The notes: a model not told the origin generated them from the letters alone. A stretch of 64,000 nt of DNA from Sulfurovum lithotrophicum (GCF_000987835.1 NZ_CP011308.1:1860001-1924000), one strand, 5' to 3'; numbered from the stretch's first letter, positions 27,757-36,240 are shown. Numbers and translations: made by a program.

Positions 27757-27775
27757 TTTAGTCTCATGGACTAAA
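27757..27775. promoter_or_regulatory. dyad upstream of hsp20
   Basis: TTTAGTC and GACTAAA separated by 5 bases, 26-44 bases before the hsp20 ATG. It does not match the CIRCE element of HrcA. A candidate operator. Confidence 0.35.
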
Positions 27776-27876
27776 TCTGAATAAATTATAAAAAATAAGA
27801 GGGAAAGATGAATGCTACTTTAGTTGCATTTATCTATATTTTCGGTAAAAATATACACCCGAAAAGTTGAAAAGGT

Positions 27877-28545
27877 TTAAAAGAGATTGATCTTATCGAG
27901 TAGTTTTCTCGTATCGACGATCTGTATGTTCTTGTTCTTTGTCTCGATGGTACCATCAGCTTTCAGCGCTTTTAGATGGCGTTCGACCACATGACGTACC
28001 GTACCGATGAGTTTGGCGATCTCCGTATGGGAAAGGCCCTGTATGAGATTATATTTCATCAGATTGTTTGGATCAAGGTTTTGAAGAAGCAGTTTGATAA
28101 GCCGCTCTGAGGTACTGAATAAGGAGAGATCCGTTGCCAACTCTTCCATCTGGCGCATCTGGCGGGCCAGATAGGGAAAGAATTTGCTGTTGAACTCTTT
28201 GTTGGTAGAGATAAGCTCCCTGACGAATTCTATAGGCATCTGCAGCACTTCACTTTCTTCAAGCGCCTCATACATCACATCATGTTCCTTGCCGTCAAGC
28301 AGCACGATCGTATCGAACATATCGCCTTCCCGAAAAATAAAGATCGTCTGCTCTTTGGCATTGTTCAGATTCAGCTGGTAGCTCTTGATCTTCCCCCGGA
28401 TCACAACGTAGAAATAGCGTATCAGTTCACCCTGCGTAAAAAGTGTTTCACCTTTTTTGAACATGATGCGTCTGGTATGACGGCTGATCTCACTGACGGT
28501 CATCTCGTCCAGACCGGAAAAAGGAAGCAACGTATATTGTGACAT
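27877..28545 (-). CDS. Crp/Fnr-family transcriptional regulator
   Basis: 222 residues: cyclic-nucleotide-binding-like beta-roll (about 15-125), dimerisation helix (RQMRQMEELATDLSLF), and a C-terminal winged helix (GLSHTEIAKLIGTVRHVVERHLKALK, 168-193). There is no N-terminal Cys cluster, so it is not an Fnr-type iron-sulfur sensor; ligand unknown. It follows the VF530-type gene by nine bases. Confidence 0.9.
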   Translation of the reverse strand: MSQYTLLPFSGLDEMTVSEISRHTRRIMFKKGETLFTQGELIRYFYVVIRGKIKSYQLNLNNAKEQTIFIFREGDMFDTIVLLDGKEHDVMYEALEESEVLQMPIEFVRELISTNKEFNSKFFPYLARQMRQMEELATDLSLFSTSERLIKLLLQNLDPNNLMKYNLIQGLSHTEIAKLIGTVRHVVERHLKALKADGTIETKNKNIQIVDTRKLLDKINLF

Positions 28546-28554
28546 CTCGGCTCC

Positions 28555-28779
28555 CTATTTCGCGATCGTTCTAAGATAGAGGTTTTCAACCTTGGTACGT
28601 GCCCAGGGTGTTCTGCGGAGAAACTTCAGGCAGGAGTTAATGGAGGGGTCATGTTTGAAACAGCGAATATTGATTCGTTCCGCCAGCTCATCCCAGCCGA
28701 ACTCCTCTACCAGTTCGTTCACTATATGTTTGAGGTTGATACCGTGCAGCGGATTGTTCCTGTGTTCATTTTTTTCCAT
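28555..28779 (-). CDS. VF530-type small DNA-binding protein
   Basis: 74 residues matching the VF530 (DUF2132) family: [46 protein letters not shown]. Members are small helical proteins thought to bind DNA. First gene of a two-gene unit with the Crp/Fnr regulator and divergent from smpB. Confidence 0.85.
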   Translation of the reverse strand: MEKNEHRNNPLHGINLKHIVNELVEEFGWDELAERINIRCFKHDPSINSCLKFLRRTPWARTKVENLYLRTIAK

Positions 28780-28808
28780 GTAACATCATACCATTAATAG
28801 ACTCAAAA

Positions 28809-28851
28809 ATGGGTACCTCTAATAACTATAGAGGTGCCCATATGCTATAAT
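28809..28851 (+). promoter_or_regulatory. operator-like hairpin overlapping smpB promoter
   Basis: A 13-bp inverted repeat (28809-28821 with 28829-28841, one G-T) with a 7-base spacer is followed at once by an extended -10, GCTATAAT (28844-28851). The dyad covers the -35 position of the smpB promoter. Confidence 0.55.
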
Positions 28852-28878
28852 TCCGGAAAAACAAAGCAAAGGCAGACA

Positions 28879-29340
28879 TTGGCCATCAATATCGTAGCAC
28901 AGAACAAAAAAGCCAGACACGATTATGAGATACTTGAAAAGTTCGAGGCGGGTATCGTCCTTTCAGGGGCAGAAGTAAAGGCCCTGCGTGCCAAACGCAC
29001 CAACCTTTCCGATGCTTTCTGCCGTTTCATCAAGGGTGAACTCTATCTGATGAACGCCCATATCGCCCATCTTGAAACCGCCAACAAATATTTCACCCCC
29101 GATACCCGTGCCCCAAGGAAACTGCTTTTGCATAAAAAAGAACTGGAGAAACTTTATGTCAAAGTACACAAGGACGGCCTAACCATTGTGCCCCTGATGA
29201 TCTATTTCAATGAACGCAATTACGCCAAAGTGAGCATTGCCATCGCCAAAGGGAAGAAGCTGCACGACAAGCGCGCGGACATGAAAGCCAAAACACTTGA
29301 CAGGGAAGCCAAAACGGCGATGAAGAACCGCTCCTACTGA
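28879..29340 (+). CDS. smpB: SsrA-binding protein SmpB
   Basis: Carries tmRNA to stalled ribosomes for trans-translation. 153 residues from the TTG at 28879, chosen because it follows AAAGG and because homologues start close to this NKKARHDYEI motif. The GIVLSGAEVKALR motif and the basic C-terminal tail (KTLDREAKTAMKNRSY) are diagnostic. The last seven bases overlap the convergent membrane protein gene. Confidence 0.95.
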   Translation: MAINIVAQNKKARHDYEILEKFEAGIVLSGAEVKALRAKRTNLSDAFCRFIKGELYLMNAHIAHLETANKYFTPDTRAPRKLLLHKKELEKLYVKVHKDGLTIVPLMIYFNERNYAKVSIAIAKGKKLHDKRADMKAKTLDREAKTAMKNRSY

Positions 29341-30260
29341 GCCTGGTATTTTTTTCTTTCTTTTTTGAATCGATCGTATCTCGAAATACGTTTGCTTCTT
29401 TGCTCTTTTTGTTTTTCCCGTTTTTGCTTCAACTGCTGCTGCCTGTTAGGTTCAAAGGCACGAAGCTCCCTTAACTGTTTGTAGGCAGGCACCCTTTTAT
29501 ATCCGATGAATTTATAGATCATCCTGCGTGTCTTTCCCAACAGCCACTTCAGGCTCCTTTGTACAGGATAATGAAAAAGTCTGCCCACACGCTCCTCGAA
29601 CCACCTGAAACTCTTTCGTACTGTGCGATACATCCAGTGTATACTGTTTGTCAGGAAAGGAACTTTCTCCAGCAGATCCAGCAGCCATGAAAATATCACT
29701 ACCTCGATAATAGGTGCCAGCCAGCTTCCCCAGATATAGTCCGTGAAGAAATAGAGTATGGATGCACCCGCTTTGAGTACAATGGCCAAAAGAAATGACC
29801 AAACCTTGGCAATGAATACTTTCAATGCCAGCATCGTACCCATAAATTTACCTACATAACCCAGTGAGCCCAAAAAAGCGAAAGCTGTAATGATCTTCTT
29901 TGTCAGAGGAAATGATATGAAATTCTTTTTGACATGGCTGAGAAGACGTTTCAGATCCAGTGCAATGTGGTTGAGAAAATGTATCTTGAAATGGTAAGTA
30001 AATACACGCTCAATCAGATAACGTTTTCCAAGCCCTGTAGCAGAGAGGAACAGTATCTTCTTCAAAAATATCTTGAGGATGAACTTGCCTTTTACAAGAA
30101 AAAAAGCAGTTAGTATGGCTATGAGATTCTCTTTGGCAAAATGGTACATATCTTCTACCCATTTCCACACCATATCATGAAGGGGCCTGACCTCTATGGC
30201 AAGCCCAATGATGATGACAAAAGCCGTGAAGACCCAGAACAAGACCGGTCGTTTTCCCAT
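29334..30260 (-). CDS. conserved membrane protein with basic C-terminal tail
   Basis: 308 residues, four or more hydrophobic segments broken by Lys/Arg-rich loops, and a final 50 residues very rich in Lys, Arg, Gln and Glu (coiled-coil-like). No known domain is seen. Paired with the next membrane protein upstream (six bases apart), which shares the W-W/K-rich style. They sit below rplS. Function unknown. Confidence 0.65.
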   Translation of the reverse strand: MGKRPVLFWVFTAFVIIIGLAIEVRPLHDMVWKWVEDMYHFAKENLIAILTAFFLVKGKFILKIFLKKILFLSATGLGKRYLIERVFTYHFKIHFLNHIALDLKRLLSHVKKNFISFPLTKKIITAFAFLGSLGYVGKFMGTMLALKVFIAKVWSFLLAIVLKAGASILYFFTDYIWGSWLAPIIEVVIFSWLLDLLEKVPFLTNSIHWMYRTVRKSFRWFEERVGRLFHYPVQRSLKWLLGKTRRMIYKFIGYKRVPAYKQLRELRAFEPNRQQQLKQKREKQKEQRSKRISRYDRFKKERKKYQAQ

Positions 30261-30266
30261 ACCTGT

Positions 30267-30842
30267 TTACTTCTTCAACGCTTGCTTGAGGTTGTAATAG
30301 ATCTTTTTGATCCTTGTGACAAAAGGAGATTCTTTACTAAAATATTTTATTTTGACAGACCGCCAGAACTGCCTGATCTTCTCTTTGGTCGTTTTGAGTT
30401 TCAACATCGTACTTTGGTATATCTCCAGTGACTTCAGCCAGTCTATCGCAGCCATGATCTTTTCGTAGATCCACTTGAACCAACCAAACTGCATCAGTTT
30501 CTCCTCGGTCACACGGAACATCCAGAAAGTAAAGGCCGCAATGGGGATCTTGGAAAGATAGAGTACAAGCCCCATAAGAATATGCCCGCTCACAAACATA
30601 TACCCTGCATAGAGTCCAAACGCTTCAACAGAAGCCAGCATAATCACAAAGATGACCAGGATCACATAACGATTGACCCCATGCAGTTTTGCTTCGACCT
30701 TTTGAAGGATCTTCAGCGAATGTACATACTTATAGACCGGGTAGGCTACTCCCTCCCAAATTATCTCTTCAAGAAGTATAAAGGTAATGACAAGCAGCAG
30801 TTGCAACAGTGTAATGAGTTTGTGTTTAATGGTTGACAGCAT
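30267..30842 (-). CDS. conserved membrane protein, partner of the downstream gene
   Basis: 191 residues with about three hydrophobic segments and a basic C-terminal region. Together with the neighbour it forms a two-gene unit of uncharacterised membrane proteins. No motif recognised. Confidence 0.65.
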   Translation of the reverse strand: MLSTIKHKLITLLQLLLVITFILLEEIIWEGVAYPVYKYVHSLKILQKVEAKLHGVNRYVILVIFVIMLASVEAFGLYAGYMFVSGHILMGLVLYLSKIPIAAFTFWMFRVTEEKLMQFGWFKWIYEKIMAAIDWLKSLEIYQSTMLKLKTTKEKIRQFWRSVKIKYFSKESPFVTRIKKIYYNLKQALKK

Positions 30843-30988
30843 CTTAATAATATCCTGAGTGGTTTTGAAAAAAGATATTATATCTGATTTATTGTTTAAA
30901 ATTTGGAGATTAAAGAAAGTGAAGATTTTTTTGGTTTGCTGTAGTTTAAAAATGTAAAATAGATTATTTTGTTTGAGTTGTACTTAGA

Positions 30989-31046
30989 TTTGTGGGTTTG
31001 AGTAAAGGAGCTTACGAATAGTAAGTGACTGCACCCATCCCACAAA
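30989..31046 (+). ncRNA. structured element downstream of rplS, copy 1
   Basis: Outer stem TTTGTGGG / CCCACAAA (30989-30996 with 31039-31046); at the tip, GCTTAC / GTAAGT with pentaloop GAATA (31010-31026), closed by a G-C pair and a GA/GA internal loop (31008-31009, 31027-31028). Same plan as the copy near tsf (63174-63232). The non-Watson-Crick pair (G-T) is allowed on this strand. Whether it is transcribed is unknown. Confidence 0.55.
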
Positions 31047-31071
31047 GTTGAGTGCAAATCGAACAAAAGAA

Positions 31072-31431
31072 CTATTTTCTTCGAAGTTCTTTGATTCTTG
31101 CAGCCTTACCCTTAAGCTCTCTAAGATAGAACAGTTTCGCTCTTCTTACTCTACCTTTTCTGAGTACTTCGATACTCTCGATGCTGTCAGAGTAAAGCGG
31201 GAAGATTCTCTCTACGCCTACAGAGTTCGCTCCCATCTTTCTTACCATGAAAGTTCTGCCTGTACCCTGACCTCTGATCGCGATACAAAGACCTTCAAAG
31301 TTCTGTACTCTTTCTTTGGAACCTTCTTTGATTCTTACTGCCACTCTTACAGTGTCACCCGCTCTGAATTCGGGAATATTTCTGTTTTCCAATTGTGCTT
31401 TTTCAAAGCTTTCAATGTATTTGTTTCTCAT
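31072..31431 (-). CDS. rplS: 50S ribosomal protein L19
   Basis: 119 residues. [32 protein letters not shown] and [29 protein letters not shown] are L19 hallmarks. Last gene of the rpsP-khpA-rimM-trmD-rplS operon, three bases after trmD. Its stop codon is TAG, followed by TTCTT, as in the sequence after tsf. Confidence 0.97.
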   Translation of the reverse strand: MRNKYIESFEKAQLENRNIPEFRAGDTVRVAVRIKEGSKERVQNFEGLCIAIRGQGTGRTFMVRKMGANSVGVERIFPLYSDSIESIEVLRKGRVRRAKLFYLRELKGKAARIKELRRK

Positions 31432-31434
31432 CGG

Positions 31435-32118
31435 TTATACCTTCTTTTTGTATAAGTCTGGTCGAAAGAACTTTGTTTTGCACAAAGCCAACCCTCTTTT
31501 TAAGTCCGTGATTTTACTATGATTACCCTTTAAGAACTCTGAAACAACTTCATTATTCTCATAATTCACCGGTTTGGTAAAGGAAGGAGCTTCCAGCAAT
31601 GATGCTTCGAAGCTCTCAACTTCGAGAGAAACGCTGTTCCCCAGTACCCCTTTCACATTTCTTGCCACGGCATCGCATACAACCATACTTGCCAGCTCTC
31701 CGCCCGTCAGAATGAAATCACCGATAGAAAAGAGTTCATCCGCGTGTTCTTCTATGACACGTTCATCGATCCCCTCGTAGCGTCCGCTGACAAAAACAAG
31801 ATGTTCTTTTTTTGCCAGTCGTTTTGCATCATTCTGCTTGAAAGGTTTGGCAACAGGAGAAAGAAAAACGATATGGGCTGAAAGGGATTCACTTTTGATC
31901 TTTGCAAGTGTATCCATCAGCGGCTGCGGTGTCATCAGCATGCCCGCTCCGCCGCCGATCATCGGTGCATCGACACGATTGTGCTTGTCTATTGTAAGGT
32001 CGCGCGGGTTGTAGAAATCGATAGATATCTTCCCGTCATCAATAGCACGTTTGAGAATGGAATCGGAGAAATACCCCTTAATGATATTGGGGAAAAGTGT
32101 TACGAAAGAAAAGTGCAT
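31435..32118 (-). CDS. trmD: tRNA (guanine(37)-N1)-methyltransferase
   Basis: Makes m1G37, which prevents frameshifting. SPOUT-family knot: VFVSGRYEGIDERVIEEHADELFSIGDFILTGGE. 227 residues from the ATG at 32118, whose A is the last base of the rimM stop (TGATG). Normal gene position. Confidence 0.96.
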   Translation of the reverse strand: MHFSFVTLFPNIIKGYFSDSILKRAIDDGKISIDFYNPRDLTIDKHNRVDAPMIGGGAGMLMTPQPLMDTLAKIKSESLSAHIVFLSPVAKPFKQNDAKRLAKKEHLVFVSGRYEGIDERVIEEHADELFSIGDFILTGGELASMVVCDAVARNVKGVLGNSVSLEVESFEASLLEAPSFTKPVNYENNEVVSEFLKGNHSKITDLKRGLALCKTKFFRPDLYKKKV

Positions 32119-32654
32119 CAACTTGCTTCCAAAATGTCTTTCGCATCTTTGACATGAACGATCTTACTTTTTTCATCTGTATTGATCATATAACGGTCAA
32201 TATAGGGTACAAGGAAATTCTTGGGAAGACCTGCATCAACCAAAGCCTTATCAGTTTTGATGGAAAGATAGTCGACATCTGCCAGACGCTGTATGTCATC
32301 CACCACACCCAGTACCTCATCATTCTGCTTTACCGTACATCCGATCACATCGAACCAAAAGTGCTGGCCCTCTTCAAGTGGACATAGTTCCTTGGTCTGT
32401 GCTTCATCGGCATAGAGCTTTGTATTGGTCAGTTTTTTAGCCGTATCAATACTTTCATACCCCTGAAAACGGATGGTCCCGCGTTTGAAGTTGATATCGG
32501 ATATCGTCAGTTCGCCGCGGTTGCTCTGATAGCTGTTCCCCACTTTGAACTGTTCGGGAAAATCAGTATGAAGATGGAGTTTCAGATCACCCCAGAGCCC
32601 TACAGTTCGCCCGATCTGAGCGATAAAAAATTTTTCATTGATTTGTTTTTGCAT
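32118..32654 (-). CDS. rimM: ribosome maturation factor RimM
   Basis: 178-residue 30S assembly factor with an N-terminal RimM domain (IAQIGRTVGLWGDLKLHLHTD) and a C-terminal PRC barrel (EEGQHFWFDVIGCTV..). Overlaps trmD by one base and lies 11 bases after khpA. Confidence 0.93.
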   Translation of the reverse strand: MQKQINEKFFIAQIGRTVGLWGDLKLHLHTDFPEQFKVGNSYQSNRGELTISDINFKRGTIRFQGYESIDTAKKLTNTKLYADEAQTKELCPLEEGQHFWFDVIGCTVKQNDEVLGVVDDIQRLADVDYLSIKTDKALVDAGLPKNFLVPYIDRYMINTDEKSKIVHVKDAKDILEAS

Positions 32655-32665
32655 GAAGTTCTGTT

Positions 32666-32908
32666 TCAGCCTGCCGCTTTGACATTGACACGGTAATTCT
32701 TACCGCCTTTTGCTTTACAGCCGGAGATGACTGTTTTGATAGAATTAATCATTCTTCCCTCTTTACCGATGAGTTTGCCTACATCTTCACTGTTGGCAAA
32801 GATCGTAATCTCATCGAATCCCTCATCCACTTCCATGATCTCCAGAGAAATATCCTCTGGATTATTCACAAGTAGCCGACAGTAGGAAAGAAGGAAGTCT
32901 CTGACCAT
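32666..32908 (-). CDS. khpA: KH-domain RNA-binding protein KhpA
   Basis: 80 residues, nearly all one type II KH domain with the GKLIGKEGRMINSIKT loop. Small RNA-binding factor always beside rpsP and rimM in this group. Five bases after rpsP. Confidence 0.92.
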   Translation of the reverse strand: MVRDFLLSYCRLLVNNPEDISLEIMEVDEGFDEITIFANSEDVGKLIGKEGRMINSIKTVISGCKAKGGKNYRVNVKAAG

Positions 32909-32913
32909 TGAGA

Positions 32914-33144
32914 CTATTTTTTACCTGCTAGTCTTTTGACAGTCGGACTCATCTGTGCACCGACAGAAAGCCAATAGTTCAGTCTCTCTTCATCAAGCGT
33001 AAGCTCTTTGTTTTCAGATACCGGGTTGTAGTGACCGATCGCTTCGATCCAGCCACCGTCTCTTCTCTTTCTGCTGTCTGTTACTACGATTCTGTAAAAC
33101 GGCTTCTTTTTTCTACCCATTCTTGTCATTCTGATCATTGTCAT
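32914..33144 (-). CDS. rpsP: 30S ribosomal protein S16
   Basis: 76 residues. The start [20 protein letters not shown] and the [17 protein letters not shown] motif are typical. First gene of its operon; the leader has a weak hairpin (33174-33199 on the minus strand). The 188-base gap to ffh holds no gene. Confidence 0.97.
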   Translation of the reverse strand: MTMIRMTRMGRKKKPFYRIVVTDSRKRRDGGWIEAIGHYNPVSENKELTLDEERLNYWLSVGAQMSPTVKRLAGKK

Positions 33145-33332
33145 GTTTCATCCTTAATATTTTTCTTTTGTTTTATGTACGCCCCGAGGAAAGGACATAC
33201 ATTTTTGTAACAAGTTCTGACAACTACTTTTTAATGACGTAAAGTACTCATCAAAACTTTGTAAATTCTTTTGGAACGCGATTTTACCATAATGATTATA
33301 AAGTTTTTATTAAACTGGTCTTATCCCGGTAT

Positions 33333-34691
33333 TTAACGTGTCATTCCCGGGAAACCGCCACCGCCCTGCATCTGCTTCATCATATCCTGCATCTGCTTCA
33401 TACCACCCTTGCCTGACATCTTCTTTGCCATTTTCGCAGCAGACTTGAACTGCTTGAGTTGGCGGTTGACCTGCATTTGACTAAGACCGGAACCTGCTGC
33501 CAAACGTCTTTTACGTGTATTGTTGAGAAGGTCCGGGTTTTCTCTCTCTTTTGGCGTCATGGAGGAGACCATCGCTTTGATCATTTTGATCTCATCTGAA
33601 TTCTCAAGGTCCATGTCTCCGATCTGCTTGGCCATATTGCCCATACCCGGGATCATTCCCATGATGGACTTCATGCTCCCAAGCTTTTTCATCTGCTCCA
33701 TCTGATCAAGGAAGTCATTAAAGTTAAACTGGCCCTTCTTGATCTTCTGTGTCATACGTTTGGCTTCTTTGGGGTCGATCGCCGCGGCAGCTTTCTCCGC
33801 AAGAGACTCCACATCTCCTGCACCCATCAGACGGCTGACGATACGGTCAGGGATGAACTGCTCAAGGTCAGGCATCTTCTCACCCGCACCGATAAAGCGG
33901 AGTGGTACACCTACCTGCTGCGTCAGACCGAGCGCCACGCCCCCTTTGGAGTCACCGTCGAACTTGGTAAGGATCACACCGGTAATACCGATCTTATCCT
34001 TAAAGGTCTGTGCCGTTCTGACAGCATCCTGCCCCGTCATTGCATCCGCCACATAAAAGAGTTCGTCAGGATTAGCTACCTTTTTGACCTCAGCCAGCTC
34101 ATCCATCAGCTCATCATCGATGGCAAGACGGCCGGCGGTATCTATTAGTACTACATCGTACAGTTCGTCTTCGGCTTTTTTCAGCCCTCTTTTGACGATC
34201 TCGGTCGGCTTGGCATTCTCGTCGGCTACCAGGTCCACATCGATCTGCGAAGTGATCTGTCTTAACTGCTCCACAGCAGCAAGTCTCTGAAGGTCAGCTG
34301 CAACGACCAGTACTTTTTTCTTTTTCTGCTCTTTGAGAAAATAGGCCAGTTTACCTGTCGTGGTCGTTTTACCCGATCCCTGAAGACCGATCATCAATAC
34401 AACGGTCGGCGGTTTGGAAGCGAAAGTAAAACCTTTCGGTGCGCCTTCTATGGTCAAAATATCTGTCAGTTTGTCCTGAAGTGCTTTAAGGAAATTGTCT
34501 TTCCCAACCCCGTTCTTTTTGGTCTCCAACTCAACACTTGAGATGAGATCCTTGACCACTTTGTGATGTACATCTGCTTTCAAAAGTGACTTTTTAAGCT
34601 CTGCAGTGGCTTTTTTCAATGCCTTTTCATCATCGTGAAAACGGATCTTTCCAATGGCATTTTTAAAACTGTCGGTTAATGTATCGAACAT
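33333..34691 (-). CDS. ffh: signal recognition particle GTPase Ffh
   Basis: 452 residues: N domain, G domain with GLQGSGKTTTTGKLA, DTAGRL and TKFDGDSKGG, and a Met-rich M domain (MIPGMGNMAK.. KMSGKGGMKQMQDMMKQMQ) that binds SRP RNA and signal peptides. Member of the conserved rluA-ffh-rpsP string. Confidence 0.97.
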   Translation of the reverse strand: MFDTLTDSFKNAIGKIRFHDDEKALKKATAELKKSLLKADVHHKVVKDLISSVELETKKNGVGKDNFLKALQDKLTDILTIEGAPKGFTFASKPPTVVLMIGLQGSGKTTTTGKLAYFLKEQKKKKVLVVAADLQRLAAVEQLRQITSQIDVDLVADENAKPTEIVKRGLKKAEDELYDVVLIDTAGRLAIDDELMDELAEVKKVANPDELFYVADAMTGQDAVRTAQTFKDKIGITGVILTKFDGDSKGGVALGLTQQVGVPLRFIGAGEKMPDLEQFIPDRIVSRLMGAGDVESLAEKAAAAIDPKEAKRMTQKIKKGQFNFNDFLDQMEQMKKLGSMKSIMGMIPGMGNMAKQIGDMDLENSDEIKMIKAMVSSMTPKERENPDLLNNTRKRRLAAGSGLSQMQVNRQLKQFKSAAKMAKKMSGKGGMKQMQDMMKQMQGGGGFPGMTR

Positions 34692-34742
34692 TTTCTACCT
34701 TATTTATGCAATTATATTGACGCGATTTTACCCAATTTGGAC

Positions 34743-35480
34743 TTATTTGTATCTTGCGATATCTTTGGGCTCTTTGGCATTGAACTCATAATCGAGTATC
34801 TTCATCTTTGCCGAGTGCAGCAGGATACGCTTGGACTGTGTACGGCTTCCGTACTGTTCATCGCCCACAACCGGATGGCCGATATGCGCCAGATGCACTC
34901 TGATCTGGTGTGTTCTGCCTGTTGTGATATCGATCTTGACTTTGGACTTCTTCCCCTGTACCTCTTCAGGATGTACGACCGTATGTGCTTTTTTGCCGCG
35001 TATAGGGTCGATCATGGAGAAAGCCTTTCCTTTCTTGACGGTGAAAATGGGTTCATCGATCTCCATCTTTTCATAGATCACGCCATCCACCCACGCTACA
35101 TAATGTTTCTCTACTCTTCTGTTTTTGAATTCCTTGACTGCTTTTTTGATGAACTCCTCATTACGCCCAAGCAGCAGTACACCGGAGGTATCACGATCCA
35201 ACCTGTGCAGCAACTCCGCCCCCTCAATGGCATCCTGTATTTCGTAACTGTCCACCTGTGCCGGTTTGTTCACAGCAATGATATCTTCATCCTCATAGAG
35301 AATCTCAATATCTTCAGGGTACTCGATACGGAATCTCGTCTCCGTATTGATCTCTGCCCTTGCGATCCTGACCTTTCGGTCATCTACAAACACGAGTCCT
35401 CTGTCTATCAGCTCTTTTGCCTTGTTGTTGGAGATACCCTGCTGTTGTGCCAATACCTTGTATGCTTTATCTGTAGCCAT
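34743..35480 (-). CDS. RluA-family pseudouridine synthase
   Basis: 245 residues: a short S4-like N-terminal domain (YKVLAQQQGISNNKAKELID) and an RluA catalytic domain with HRLDRDTSG (catalytic Asp) and GRTHQIRVHLAHIGHPVVGD. Uridine target in rRNA or tRNA cannot be told. 51 bases upstream of ffh. Confidence 0.93.
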   Translation of the reverse strand: MATDKAYKVLAQQQGISNNKAKELIDRGLVFVDDRKVRIARAEINTETRFRIEYPEDIEILYEDEDIIAVNKPAQVDSYEIQDAIEGAELLHRLDRDTSGVLLLGRNEEFIKKAVKEFKNRRVEKHYVAWVDGVIYEKMEIDEPIFTVKKGKAFSMIDPIRGKKAHTVVHPEEVQGKKSKVKIDITTGRTHQIRVHLAHIGHPVVGDEQYGSRTQSKRILLHSAKMKILDYEFNAKEPKDIARYK

Positions 35481-35515
35481 TTTTATCCTTGTTGTTAGGG
35501 TTGTGTTTTGTACCC

Positions 35516-35800
35516 TTATATTGTTTCAAGCCACGCTTCAAACTGCTCTGTACGCGGAAATTCGACGATTTTTATCTTGCTGTTCTGTCCTGACTTGAAA
35601 ACGATATCACCTTTGCTGACTTTGAAACTTTTCGCAAGGAACTTTACCAATTCTTTATTTGCCGCACCTTCGACCGCCGGTGCCTTAATACGTATTTTGA
35701 TCGCATCATCTCCATAGATCTCACAAAATTCATTTCTGCTTGCCGCAGGCTGTGCCTTGATACGCAGACTGACTTTTGTATCATGAACTTCATAGAACAT
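35516..35800 (-). CDS. DUF167/YggU-family protein
   Basis: 94 residues from the ATG at 35800 (after GGATGAGAGG). The family motif VKAQPAASRNEF-like (here IKAQPAASRNE) and APAVEGAANKELVKFLAKSFKVSKGDI are clear. Conserved, small, function unknown. Followed closely by the pseudouridine synthase on the same strand. Confidence 0.9.
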   Translation of the reverse strand: MFYEVHDTKVSLRIKAQPAASRNEFCEIYGDDAIKIRIKAPAVEGAANKELVKFLAKSFKVSKGDIVFKSGQNSKIKIVEFPRTEQFEAWLETI

Positions 35801-35867
35801 CCTCTCATCCTTGCAATTTTTTACTACTATGAGCAAAAAAGAGTTATCATTACACCATATTTTATGC

Positions 35868-35873
35868 TATAAT
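35868..35873 (+). promoter_or_regulatory. extended -10 promoter for the glycine-zipper lipoprotein
   Basis: TATGCTATAAT: TGC plus TATAAT, 39 bases before the ATG, with GGAGG as a strong ribosome site. Confidence 0.6.
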
Positions 35874-35911
35874 TAATATGTAATTATAACCAAAAAAACG
35901 GAGGTAACCCC

Positions 35912-36214
35912 ATGAAAAAATTTCATTTAGCATTTTTAAGCATCACTGGTGCAGCTGTAATCGCAATGACAGGCTGTGCTTCAACAGGAACCAGTACAAC
36001 AACGGATGGTGCATTGATCGGTGCAGCCGGAGGTGCTTTGGTAGGCCAGGCAGTCGGACATAATACCCGCTCAACGCTTGCAGGTGCAGCTATCGGTGGT
36101 CTGGCAGGTGCTGCCATCGGTGCCAATGAGGAACAGAAAAACAGAAGATACTATAGAGATGAGTATGGGTACACCTACTACATCGGCAGTGACGGTAGAC
36201 GTTATTACCAATAA
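35912..36214 (+). CDS. glycine-zipper outer-membrane lipoprotein
   Basis: 100 residues: type II signal peptide with lipobox MTGC, then a Gly/Ala zipper (GALIGAAGGALVGQAVG and GAAIGGLAGAAIGA) and a Tyr/Arg-rich C-terminus. Similar to OmpA/SlyB-like small lipoproteins. Its gene has a strong promoter and a REP-type hairpin just after it, so it is probably well expressed. Envelope function inferred. Confidence 0.85.
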   Translation: MKKFHLAFLSITGAAVIAMTGCASTGTSTTTDGALIGAAGGALVGQAVGHNTRSTLAGAAIGGLAGAAIGANEEQKNRRYYRDEYGYTYYIGSDGRRYYQ

Positions 36215-36221
36215 ACAAGCA

Positions 36222-36240
36222 GGCGGGTTTACCCGTCTAC
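36222..36240 (-). repeat. REP-like palindrome at the end of waaA
   Basis: Core hairpin CGGGT / ACCCG. Minus strand reads GTAG then the palindrome, and this TAG is the stop codon of waaA. Lies between convergent genes and may also end transcription. Confidence 0.6.

Noticed and set aside
30989-31046. Rho-independent terminators after rplS and tsf
   Set aside because: No T run follows the stem on the minus strand, and the non-canonical pairs are A-C there, which weakens the fold in the gene's own mRNA.
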